Positions 5,815-11,507 of a DNA stretch of 11,507 nucleotides are shown here, piece by piece. The notes beneath the pieces are model-generated. The model worked only from the letters and a program-made list of their open reading frames with translations. It ran no database searches and had not been told where the DNA came from. The stretch's first letter is position 1. Every line of letters starts with the position of its first letter. The DNA comes from an uncultured Lachnospiraceae bacterium. Lineage in GTDB: Bacteria; Bacillota; Clostridia; Lachnospirales; Lachnospiraceae. The translations under genes and the position numbers were made by a program. Location of the stretch: NCBI GenBank assembly GCA_905236585.1, contig CAJOQZ010000326.1, positions 1-11,507 of the forward strand, in the 5' to 3' direction.

Positions 5815-5842
5815 ATTATACTACATTTTTCTTAAATGTCTA
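5815..5842 (-). promoter_or_regulatory. sigma-A-type promoter of the two-gene hypothetical unit
   Basis: On the minus strand TAGACA (5842-5837, one mismatch to TTGACA), a 16-bp spacer and a perfect TATAAT (5820-5815). Transcription would start near 5808, giving a leader of about 48 nt that ends in a strong AAAGGAGG. The leader contains a small GCC-TTTTTA-GGC hairpin. Confidence 0.65.
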
Positions 5843-5895
5843 CATAAGAAACGAAAAAAACATTCATTTCACACCATTTTTTGGACATTTTAACC

Positions 5896-5914
5896 AAAAA
5901 ATCAAATATTTGAT
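5896..5914 (-). terminator. weak AT-rich terminator after the HD hydrolase gene
   Basis: The palindrome ATCAAATATTTGAT (5901-5914) directly abuts the stop codon and is followed on the minus strand by five further T. The stem is AT-only apart from one pair per arm, so termination is likely inefficient and some read-through into the next unit is possible. Confidence 0.45.
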
Positions 5915-6790
5915 CTAACCGAAGATTTTTTTCAAAATATCCAAATATTCCCGGTACAGCGGCTCGTTTTCCAGTTCTTTCAAAACCTCTGCCACCGTCC
6001 GGTAGTACCACTCCTGCTGCGCCTCGTCCTTCATGTTGAATTTCTGCCAAATATTGTGCCCGTCCTTTTCAAAATCCCGCAAGGTCGCCCGCATATTGGA
6101 AAGTTTGTCTGCAAGCATGATGTATTTTGCCTCGATGGGCGCGTCCTTATCATGCAAAAGGCTCTCCTCTTTGCGAATCCGCCATGTCTCGGATTTCGGA
6201 CGGTCCGGGCGCTTATCCTCCGACTCCATATCCACCAAAGACGCAATCCGTTCTCCGAAACGGTGCCGGATATCCTCCACGGTATACGGCGTATCTTCCA
6301 CAACGTCATGCAGTGCCCCCGCCGCGATGACATCGGCATCCGACGTCATTTGCGCAGCAAGCATCATAACTTCCATCGGGTGGATGATATAGGGCAGGTG
6401 GTTCCCTTTTCGAAAATCCCCTTTATGGGCATCCGCAGCAAACTGTATCGCACGCTCACATAGTTTCGCGTCGTCGTCCGCATCCTCCGGCAAGTAATCA
6501 GGGAACTCCTTTGCTTCTTCTGCCGCAATCTGCGCCGCGATGCGCTTGCGCATCTCCTCTGGCGGCAGAACGTTTTCATTCCCCGGGACATCCCAATAGG
6601 TGCAGGATGCCGCCTCTTTGCCTTCTTGCATCGTAACAAATCCGCCGAACAGCGGACACATCCTGCAATAGTAAAACGGTCCTTCCGTAACGGAATGGAT
6701 GCTTCTGCAATAAAAGCACCCAGCCGCCCCGGGGACGGTCAGGTGCTTATATAATTTTCTGTTCGGATTGTTCTTCTCGATTGCTGCCAA
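5915..6790 (-). CDS. MESH1/SpoT-type HD hydrolase with N-terminal cysteine cluster
   Basis: A 291-residue protein. Residues about 108-240 align by motif with the (p)ppGpp 3'-pyrophosphohydrolase fold of MESH1 and SpoT: AHKGDFRKGNHLPYIIHP (H137), GALHDVVEDT (H161-D162, E165-D166), IRHRFGERIASLV, and LADKLSNMR (D228, N232). All metal-binding positions are present and there is no synthetase domain. It is therefore best read as a small alarmone hydrolase, although MESH1 homologues can also hydrolyse NADPH. Residues 25-63 contain C25-x2-C28, C42-x2-C45 and C63, which may bind zinc and are not part of standard MESH1. The start is a TTG at 6790, five bases after the chemoreceptor stop, with a weak GAAGAG site inside that gene. 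The next ATG (residue 54) would remove most of the cysteines. It is probably cotranscribed with the chemoreceptor gene. Confidence 0.85.
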   Translation of the reverse strand: MAAIEKNNPNRKLYKHLTVPGAAGCFYCRSIHSVTEGPFYYCRMCPLFGGFVTMQEGKEAASCTYWDVPGNENVLPPEEMRKRIAAQIAAEEAKEFPDYLPEDADDDAKLCERAIQFAADAHKGDFRKGNHLPYIIHPMEVMMLAAQMTSDADVIAAGALHDVVEDTPYTVEDIRHRFGERIASLVDMESEDKRPDRPKSETWRIRKEESLLHDKDAPIEAKYIMLADKLSNMRATLRDFEKDGHNIWQKFNMKDEAQQEWYYRTVAEVLKELENEPLYREYLDILKKIFG

Positions 6791-6795
6791 ACTCT

Positions 6796-8553
6796 TTACT
6801 CTTCTGACGTATTCTCTAATTTGAAGAACGCGATCTCCTCATCCAACTGTGTCGCAAGTTCTTTCAAACTGTCTGCCGACTCGGAAATCGTCGAGAACGT
6901 CGCGTTCAACTCTTCCATCGATGCGTTGGTCTGCTCGGTGGATGCCGCGTTCTCCTGCGATACCGCCGACAGATCCTCGATAATGGACAGCAGACTGTTT
7001 TTCGCTTGCTCAAGGTTCTCCACCTTTTGGGCAATCTCACGCGACCCGACGGAAACATTTTCCGCGCCGTCGGATACCGAATTCATGCCGTCGCGGGTGG
7101 ATTCGATCTTCTGGCTCTGCTCCTGAATCGTCTCGGAAAGTTCCTGTACAATCGCAACGGATTCCTGCGACTCCTTGACAAGCTGTGTGATAATGCCGTC
7201 GATCCGCGTCGCCGCCTCCGCCGACTGCTCCGCCAGGGTACGGATCTCGTCCGCGACAACCGCAAACCCTTTGCCCGCTTCTCCCGCACGCGCCGCCTCA
7301 ATCGAAGCGTTCAGCGAAAGCAGGTTCGTCTGCGAGGAAATGTCCGCAATCACGTCGGACGCCGTCGCGATCTCTTTTACGGAATCATTCGTCGCCTGAA
7401 TCTGATCGCCGATCTTGCTCATGGAATCGGTAACGCCCGCATTCTGCGACAACAACTCCTCAAGCGCACGCATGGTTTCATCGCAGGTCTGCTTCATTGC
7501 CTCCGCCGAAGCCGACAGGCTGGATACGTTCGTTGAAATATCATCGATGTTCTCCCCGATGGTCTCGGTGTTCTCCGCGGAATTCTGCACGCTCTCCGCC
7601 TGCTGTACCGCGCCGCGGGAGATATCTTCCACCGCGTCCGTCACCTGTGAGGACGCCTGTGACGCGGAATCCGAAGATGTCGCCAGTTCGTTGCCGGAAC
7701 GCGTGACATTCGAGGAAATCTCTTTTGTCATGCCGATGACGTTTGTCAGTTTGCCGCTCAAATCCATCAGCGCCTTGGAAATCAGCCCCAGCTCGTCGTT
7801 TCTGTTCTGCGTCTTTTCCGAAATCTCAATGTGAAGATTGCCGTCCGCGATTCTTTGCAGATGATAAACAATCCGCGAGAACACCCGGTTCGTCGAACGT
7901 GCCGTAATGATGCCGAAGATCAGGATCGCGACCATGATTACCAGCGTAATTATCACCATCAAAAGGACGACTTTGAATACCGTGCTGTTGATGGAATCCG
8001 CGCTCTTGCATGCAAACGCCATCCCCGCCAAATCGCCGTCCGTATCATGCATCGGGTAATAGTAGCCGTAATACGCTTCGCCGTTGATTTCGATATTTGC
8101 ATCCAAAAAGCCCTGTCCGCCGTTTAACGTGTTGGTGATCGCATCGGCTTCTGCTTTTTTGCCTGTCTCATATTCACCGGAAGACGGATCTTTCATGGTC
8201 GTGATCACCGACGTGTCGCCATAGTAGAGCGTATAGTCGATGCCGGTCTTCGCCTTGATCTCTTCCATCTGCTCTAAGTATTCCTCGTAGATGTCACGCC
8301 CGGAATCATGCGGATTCAAAGAATCCCCCTTGGAAATCATGCCGTTCTCGTCCAGATACCAGTCGCCGTCATATTCGTGCTCCATCTGATCCCCGATATG
8401 AACCGCGCAGCTTTGCAGTTCGTCCTCATACATCTCAATGTACGCTTTTCGGACTTCATACACGCCGACGCAGACCAAAATGAGCCCCGCAACGGCAACC
8501 GAGATCAGCCACATGGCAACCAGTCTGGTAATCAACTTTCCCCGTCGTTTCAT
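6796..8553 (-). CDS. methyl-accepting chemotaxis protein, Cache sensor and HAMP
   Basis: A 585-residue transmembrane chemoreceptor. Membrane segments lie at about 8-32 and 192-217. Between them is an extracellular domain of about 155 residues whose DYTLYYGDTSVITTM and YYGYYYPMHDTDGDLAGMAF blocks fit a single Cache (sCache_3-like) ligand-binding fold. A HAMP domain follows at about 218-275, then the long coiled-coil signalling domain. The highly conserved hairpin tip (QTNLLSLNASIEAARAGEAG and GKGFAVVADEIRTLAEQ, about 408-443) contacts CheA and CheW. There is no C-terminal CheR/CheB-tethering pentapeptide; the protein ends KLENTSEE. The ligand cannot be predicted. I place the start at the ATG at 8553 because GGAG lies six bases upstream; an in-frame ATG at 8565 has no ribosome binding site. 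It has its own promoter at 8593-8620, and the HD hydrolase gene follows after five bases. It is divergent from the EAL gene. Confidence 0.96.
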   Translation of the reverse strand: MKRRGKLITRLVAMWLISVAVAGLILVCVGVYEVRKAYIEMYEDELQSCAVHIGDQMEHEYDGDWYLDENGMISKGDSLNPHDSGRDIYEEYLEQMEEIKAKTGIDYTLYYGDTSVITTMKDPSSGEYETGKKAEADAITNTLNGGQGFLDANIEINGEAYYGYYYPMHDTDGDLAGMAFACKSADSINSTVFKVVLLMVIITLVIMVAILIFGIITARSTNRVFSRIVYHLQRIADGNLHIEISEKTQNRNDELGLISKALMDLSGKLTNVIGMTKEISSNVTRSGNELATSSDSASQASSQVTDAVEDISRGAVQQAESVQNSAENTETIGENIDDISTNVSSLSASAEAMKQTCDETMRALEELLSQNAGVTDSMSKIGDQIQATNDSVKEIATASDVIADISSQTNLLSLNASIEAARAGEAGKGFAVVADEIRTLAEQSAEAATRIDGIITQLVKESQESVAIVQELSETIQEQSQKIESTRDGMNSVSDGAENVSVGSREIAQKVENLEQAKNSLLSIIEDLSAVSQENAASTEQTNASMEELNATFSTISESADSLKELATQLDEEIAFFKLENTSEE

Positions 8554-8592
8554 TTCCCTCTCCATTCCATGTAAAAAATAATATATAGTGCC

Positions 8593-8620
8593 ATTATAGC
8601 ATTTTTATCCCGGTACACAA
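8593..8620 (-). promoter_or_regulatory. sigma-A-type promoter of the chemoreceptor gene
   Basis: On the minus strand TTGTGT (8620-8615), a 16-bp spacer ending TGC, and a perfect TATAAT (8598-8593). TGCTATAAT is an ideal extended -10. T-tracts just upstream (8621-8637) could act as an UP element. No FliA-type (sigma-28) promoter is visible, although chemoreceptors often use one. Confidence 0.75.
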
Positions 8621-8646
8621 CAAAAAAATACAAAAAATCCCCCCAT

Positions 8647-8675
8647 TTCGCCAAAAAATTGGCATAATCGTCAAA
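8647..8675 (-). promoter_or_regulatory. two Spo0A-box-like sites between the divergent promoters
   Basis: On the minus strand TTTGGCGAA (8655-8647) matches the Spo0A box TTTGNCGAA, and TTTGACGAT (8675-8667) matches it at all but the last position. The sites start 20 bp apart, two helical turns. A GCCAA-AAAA-TTGGC hairpin (8650-8663) overlaps the first. They lie between the chemoreceptor and EAL promoters, so a bound regulator could influence both. Identification by consensus only. Confidence 0.35.
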
Positions 8676-8694
8676 AAGATGTCGCAAAAAGTTC

Positions 8695-8723
8695 TTTATG
8701 GAAAATGTTGGATGTGGTAGAAT
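8695..8723 (+). promoter_or_regulatory. promoter of the EAL gene (extended -10)
   Basis: TGGTAGAAT ends at 8723 and gives an extended -10 (TAGAAT, one mismatch to TATAAT). It is 17 bp downstream of a poor -35 TTTATG (8695-8700). Transcription would start near 8730, leaving a 36-nt leader with AAAGGGA before the ATG at 8766. The weak -35 suggests activator dependence. Confidence 0.5.
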
Positions 8724-8765
8724 GATAAGACCGCATGATACAGGATGCAAATAAAGGGACATGAT

Positions 8766-10637
8766 ATGCTCAATATTCAACTGCAATGCTGCGCGCTGTT
8801 TATGCTCGTTGTAGTATTTGTTATCTTCACCAATGAACGGGCGCTTGACCTGTCAAGCCGCCGGTTGTATTTTTATGCCCTCGTCTCCTGCATCATTGCG
8901 CTTATGTTGGATATCGCGTCCATCGTCGGCATTTCCGCCGCGGCAAACGGAGCAATCCCGCCCATTGCCGCACAGGCGATCTGCAAACTCTATGTCATGG
9001 CGCTTGTATTCCAAAGTTACGAAGGCTTCAATTACGCGGCAGGCGAGTTTTTCGCCGCAACGTCCCACCGCAGCATCCGCCGCTTTTACCAAGTGTCCCT
9101 GTGCATCGGGCTTTTCCTCGTCGCCGTTCTTCCGATCGCATATTATATCCACGGGCATGCGGTCTATTCTTACGGTCCCTCAACCATTGCGACATATGTT
9201 TTCTCGCTGCTTTATATCGGCTCGACGATCGTCATGGCATTTTACAATACAGAACGCACTTCGCAGCGCAGGCGCCGCGCAATCCTGCTATGGCAGTTCT
9301 CATGGCTTTGTGCCGCGCTGATCCAGATGTTATACGCACAGCTTCTGCTGGTCGGCTTCGCCGGCGCCTTCGGCATGATCATTCTCTACGCGGAACTGGA
9401 AAACCCGCACGAAGGGATCGACCGCGCATCCGGCTTATACACGGCAAACGCCCTACTCGACTATATCAGCGACCGATATCAGCACCGGAAATCTTTTGCC
9501 GGGCTTTCGGTCATGTATGACCATCCGAACCAGTCGACCGATTACGAAATGGAACGGATGATTCTGATCCGTATGGCGAATTATTTCAAAACGATCTCTA
9601 CGGCGCATGTTTTCCGGCATGACGAGAGCGAGTTCATCCTGCTGTTTCCGGATGCTGGTGCCATGGAAACGGCTCTCGCTGAAATCATGGCGTCCATCTA
9701 CCAGATGATTGACATGCCGCTGCGGTTCCGCTATATCGTCATGCAGGATTCCCTTCTTGCGGACAGCGCGGACGAATTTTACCGTCTGCACCGCTACCTC
9801 GTCGGCTCCGCGGGCGAAACAGAAGTGACCTTTGCAAATGAAGCGGCGATTGCGCATATCCGCGAATACGCGATCGTAAAAGAAATGATCGAATCGGCAA
9901 TGGCGGAGAACCGCGTCGAGGTCTTTTTCCAGCCCATGTATAACGTGGATAAAAACCAATTCACCACGGCGGAAGCGTTGGTTCGCATCCGCGACAAAGA
10001 AGGGCAGATCGTTCCGCCGGGCAAGTTCATCCCCGTCGCCGAGGAGAACGGCCTGATTATTCCGCTTGGCGAAGAGATTTTCCGGCAGGTCTGCGAAATG
10101 CTTGCAACCGGCGAACCGGCGCGGCTCGGCATTGAATACATTGAAGTCAACCTGTCTGTCGCACAGTTCGATCAGGCGAACCTCGCGGAAGTATTTTTTG
10201 AGATTGCCGACGCATACGGCGTCGATTCCGCCGTCATCAATTTGGAAATTACGGAAACGGCTTCTTCTTCGGCAAAACTGATTCTGCTGAATAATATGAA
10301 AAAATTCTTGGACAAGGGCGTCCGCTTCTCCTTGGACGACTTCGGCACCGGACGCTCGAACCTCGACTATTTTATCGAAATGCCGGTCGAGATCATCAAG
10401 TTCGACTACACATTTACGCAGTCCTATTTTGTCAATCCGAAGGCAAAGGAAGTCATGGAAAGCGTTATCGGCATGTTCCACCGCATGAATTTGAAGATCG
10501 TCTCCGAAGGCGTCGAGACAAAAGAGCAGTTCGACGCCATGTGCGCCCTCGGCATCAATTACATTCAAGGCTTTTACTTCTCGAAGCCCTTGGAAAAACA
10601 GGCGTTTTTGGAGTTTTTGAAGGAGAAGAATTTTTAA
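8766..10637 (+). CDS. membrane EAL-domain c-di-GMP phosphodiesterase with degenerate GGDEF
   Basis: A 623-residue protein. Residues 1 to about 210 form six or seven hydrophobic segments (around 3-21, 34-57, 67-85, 107-129, 141-160, 180-210), presumably a membrane sensor. Residues about 215-355 look like a GGDEF fold whose signature is lost: HDESEF (285-290) stands where GGDEF should be, so no cyclase activity is expected. The EAL domain (about 370-620) keeps every catalytic residue: E403-A-L, N462 (EVNLS), E494 (EITET), D524-D525 (LDDFGTG), K545 (IKFD), E581 (SEGVET) and Q601 (QGFYFSKP). It should therefore cleave c-di-GMP to pGpG at the membrane, favouring motility. The start at 8766 is chosen for AAAGGGA six bases upstream; an in-frame ATG at 8745 lacks a site and precedes it. 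The gene is divergent from the chemoreceptor gene and convergent with the small gene at 10709. Confidence 0.93.
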   Translation: MLNIQLQCCALFMLVVVFVIFTNERALDLSSRRLYFYALVSCIIALMLDIASIVGISAAANGAIPPIAAQAICKLYVMALVFQSYEGFNYAAGEFFAATSHRSIRRFYQVSLCIGLFLVAVLPIAYYIHGHAVYSYGPSTIATYVFSLLYIGSTIVMAFYNTERTSQRRRRAILLWQFSWLCAALIQMLYAQLLLVGFAGAFGMIILYAELENPHEGIDRASGLYTANALLDYISDRYQHRKSFAGLSVMYDHPNQSTDYEMERMILIRMANYFKTISTAHVFRHDESEFILLFPDAGAMETALAEIMASIYQMIDMPLRFRYIVMQDSLLADSADEFYRLHRYLVGSAGETEVTFANEAAIAHIREYAIVKEMIESAMAENRVEVFFQPMYNVDKNQFTTAEALVRIRDKEGQIVPPGKFIPVAEENGLIIPLGEEIFRQVCEMLATGEPARLGIEYIEVNLSVAQFDQANLAEVFFEIADAYGVDSAVINLEITETASSSAKLILLNNMKKFLDKGVRFSLDDFGTGRSNLDYFIEMPVEIIKFDYTFTQSYFVNPKAKEVMESVIGMFHRMNLKIVSEGVETKEQFDAMCALGINYIQGFYFSKPLEKQAFLEFLKEKNF

Positions 10638-10652
10638 GGGTGCCCTTTTGGC

Positions 10653-10716
10653 GGTAACCGAACAGGTGGAAAAAGATGCTTTTGACTCTTTTCCCCATCT
10701 ACGGTTCCTTATTTTT
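10653..10716 (+). terminator. rho-independent terminator of the EAL gene
   Basis: A long interrupted stem pairs GG-AACCG (10653-10660, one bulged T) with CGGTTCC (10702-10708). Inside it GGTGGAAAAAGA (10665-10675 region) pairs with TCTTTTCCCC around 10687-10696. TTATTTTT follows (10709-10716). A small AAGG-GTGC-CCTT hairpin sits directly after the stop codon. The T-run overlaps the stop codon of the convergent small gene. Confidence 0.65.
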
Positions 10717-10837
10717 CCAGTTCCTCCAACAGCCGCTTCTGCTGCCGGTGAAATACCCTAAGCAGCACGATCTGCATCATAAGCGTGAATACGGTTCCCG
10801 CAATTCCGATTGCAATTAAAATCATTCCTGTCGTCAT
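10709..10837 (-). CDS. 42-residue single-pass membrane protein
   Basis: The minus-strand frame from the ATG at 10837 to the TAA at 10709 encodes 42 residues. It starts MTTGMILIAIGIAGTVF, giving one hydrophobic helix at about residues 4-27. A basic, amphipathic cytoplasmic tail follows (RVFHRQQKRLLEELEK). This is the architecture of a real small membrane protein rather than a chance frame. The ribosome binding site is weak (AAAAGA just before CTT-ATG). It lies 79 bases downstream of the helical-repeat gene in the same direction and is convergent with the EAL gene. I do not recognise the family and assign no function; it may be a regulator or partner of a membrane complex. Confidence 0.55.
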   Translation of the reverse strand: MTTGMILIAIGIAGTVFTLMMQIVLLRVFHRQQKRLLEELEK

Positions 10838-10916
10838 AAGTCTTTTCGCTTTCTTAAAAATACAATCCCCTCTCGGCAGATTCTGTGCTGGATTTGTGGC
10901 ACTGAAATAAATGCCG

Positions 10917-11507
10917 TTACCAGCCCTGTGTCAGCAGTTTCTGATACTGATCCTCCAACGTCTGCATGGTATCGTCCGGTCTTGCCTCGTCTTTTTGCTC
11001 TTCATACAGTGCTGCCGCCTTTTCATAGTATTCTAAAAACGACGCGTAGTCCTTCCTGTCGTTCGTCGCTTCCAACTGTTTTACCTTAATGAAAGCATAA
11101 TCCATCGCAATGTGGTAATCGTCGCCAAAACGGTCGCTCATGTTTTCCAGAAGAGCCTCCTCGTCCTCGTACAAATGCGCCTTGTATAAAGTGAGGGCGA
11201 CGTTTTGATATACCTGTATATCCCCATAGGAAAACTCTGCCAGCGACTGCGCCAACGAAAGCATTTCGTGCGCATCCGCCGTATCCCCCGTTTCTTCGAA
11301 CCGCTTCATATACGCGTCAATCAGACGATTGATAATCTGCGGCTGATATTGCACGAAAACATTCTTCTTCGCCTCTGTCAATATTGTAATGCGTTCATCG
11401 GTCGGTTGTCCCGCCGTTTCACTTATCTCTGCAAGTTCCACATACGAGCGCATCTTCGTATATGGATCATCTGTGGTTTCTTTCGTTTCGACAAAAGCGG
11501 CTTGCGC
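10917..11507 (-). CDS. C-terminal part of a helical (TPR-like) repeat protein, 5' end outside the window
   Basis: The frame is open from the right edge to the TAA at 10917, giving 196 residues with no start needed at 11453. The visible part is a series of amphipathic helices. Examples are AEISETAGQPTDERITILTE, INRLIDAYMKRFEETGDTADA, VYQNVALTLYKAHLYEDEEA, YHIAMDYAFIKVKQLEATND and FLEYYEKAAALYEEQKDE. Their Ala, Leu and Tyr spacing fits degenerate TPR repeats. The preceding segment (VETKETTDDPYTKM) reads like a linker. In Clostridia such C-terminal repeats occur on membrane Ser/Thr kinases and other multidomain proteins, but the catalytic part, if any, is not in the window, so the function is not assigned. 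It ends in QGW. No terminator with a T-run follows, so it may be cotranscribed with the small membrane gene. Confidence 0.8.
   Translation of the reverse strand, partial: AQAAFVETKETTDDPYTKMRSYVELAEISETAGQPTDERITILTEAKKNVFVQYQPQIINRLIDAYMKRFEETGDTADAHEMLSLAQSLAEFSYGDIQVYQNVALTLYKAHLYEDEEALLENMSDRFGDDYHIAMDYAFIKVKQLEATNDRKDYASFLEYYEKAAALYEEQKDEARPDDTMQTLEDQYQKLLTQGW

Noticed and set aside
8554..8565. Upstream ATG for the chemoreceptor gene
   Set aside because: No ribosome binding site before it, whereas GGAG lies six bases before the ATG at 8553.
9453..10568. 371-codon minus-strand frame
   Set aside because: It lies antisense to the EAL gene, whose catalytic motifs are intact; the long open frame follows from GC-rich codon use.

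Overview
The window looks like a chromosomal segment of a motile, low-to-mid GC Firmicute, most likely a Lachnospiraceae-type Clostridia. The reasons are AGGAGG-type ribosome binding sites, sigma-A-like TTGACA/TATAAT promoters in AT-rich gaps between GC-richer genes, the RdgB-YfcE gene pair, a tRNA-Pro without an encoded CCA, and signalling proteins (Cache chemoreceptor, membrane EAL protein, alarmone-type HD hydrolase) in arrangements familiar from that group. No genus can be assigned from the sequence alone.

Layout. Positions 1-452 are a small graveyard of mobile DNA. An internal fragment of a DDE transposase (minus strand, running off the left edge) abuts the last 31 codons of a tyrosine recombinase (plus strand). 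A paired direct repeat follows, and then a tRNA-Pro(UGG) with its own promoter and terminator. Positions 579-4115 hold a minus-strand housekeeping cluster, in transcription order: a THUMP-domain RNA methyltransferase (RlmL/YpsC type), an exported N-acetylmuramoyl-L-alanine amidase, the RdgB/HAM1 nucleotide pyrophosphatase, and a YfcE-type phosphodiesterase. Two perfect hairpins lie between the amidase and rdgB. The first gene appears to have a nearly leaderless transcript.

Positions 4116-4459 form a gene-free gap with several hairpins. Positions 4403-5842 form an independent transcription unit (strong promoter, overlapping genes, strong terminator) encoding two proteins I do not recognise. 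One is a 327-residue Ala/Glu/Gln-rich, partly coiled-coil protein and the other a 113-residue protein.

Positions 5896-10716 are a signalling block. A minus-strand pair encodes a Cache/HAMP methyl-accepting chemotaxis protein and a MESH1/SpoT-type HD hydrolase with an N-terminal cysteine cluster. A divergent plus-strand gene encodes a multi-pass membrane EAL (c-di-GMP phosphodiesterase) protein with a degenerate GGDEF region. The 200-bp divergent promoter region contains two Spo0A-box-like sites. Positions 10709-11507 carry, on the minus strand, a 42-residue single-pass membrane protein and the C-terminal 196 residues of a larger helical-repeat protein that continues beyond the right edge.

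I see no CRISPR array, defence island or intact mobile element. The strongest candidates for undescribed biology are the unrecognised two-gene unit at 4403-5842, the cysteine-cluster/alarmone-hydrolase fusion, the tandem hairpins upstream of rdgB, and the paired direct repeats beside the integrase remnant.
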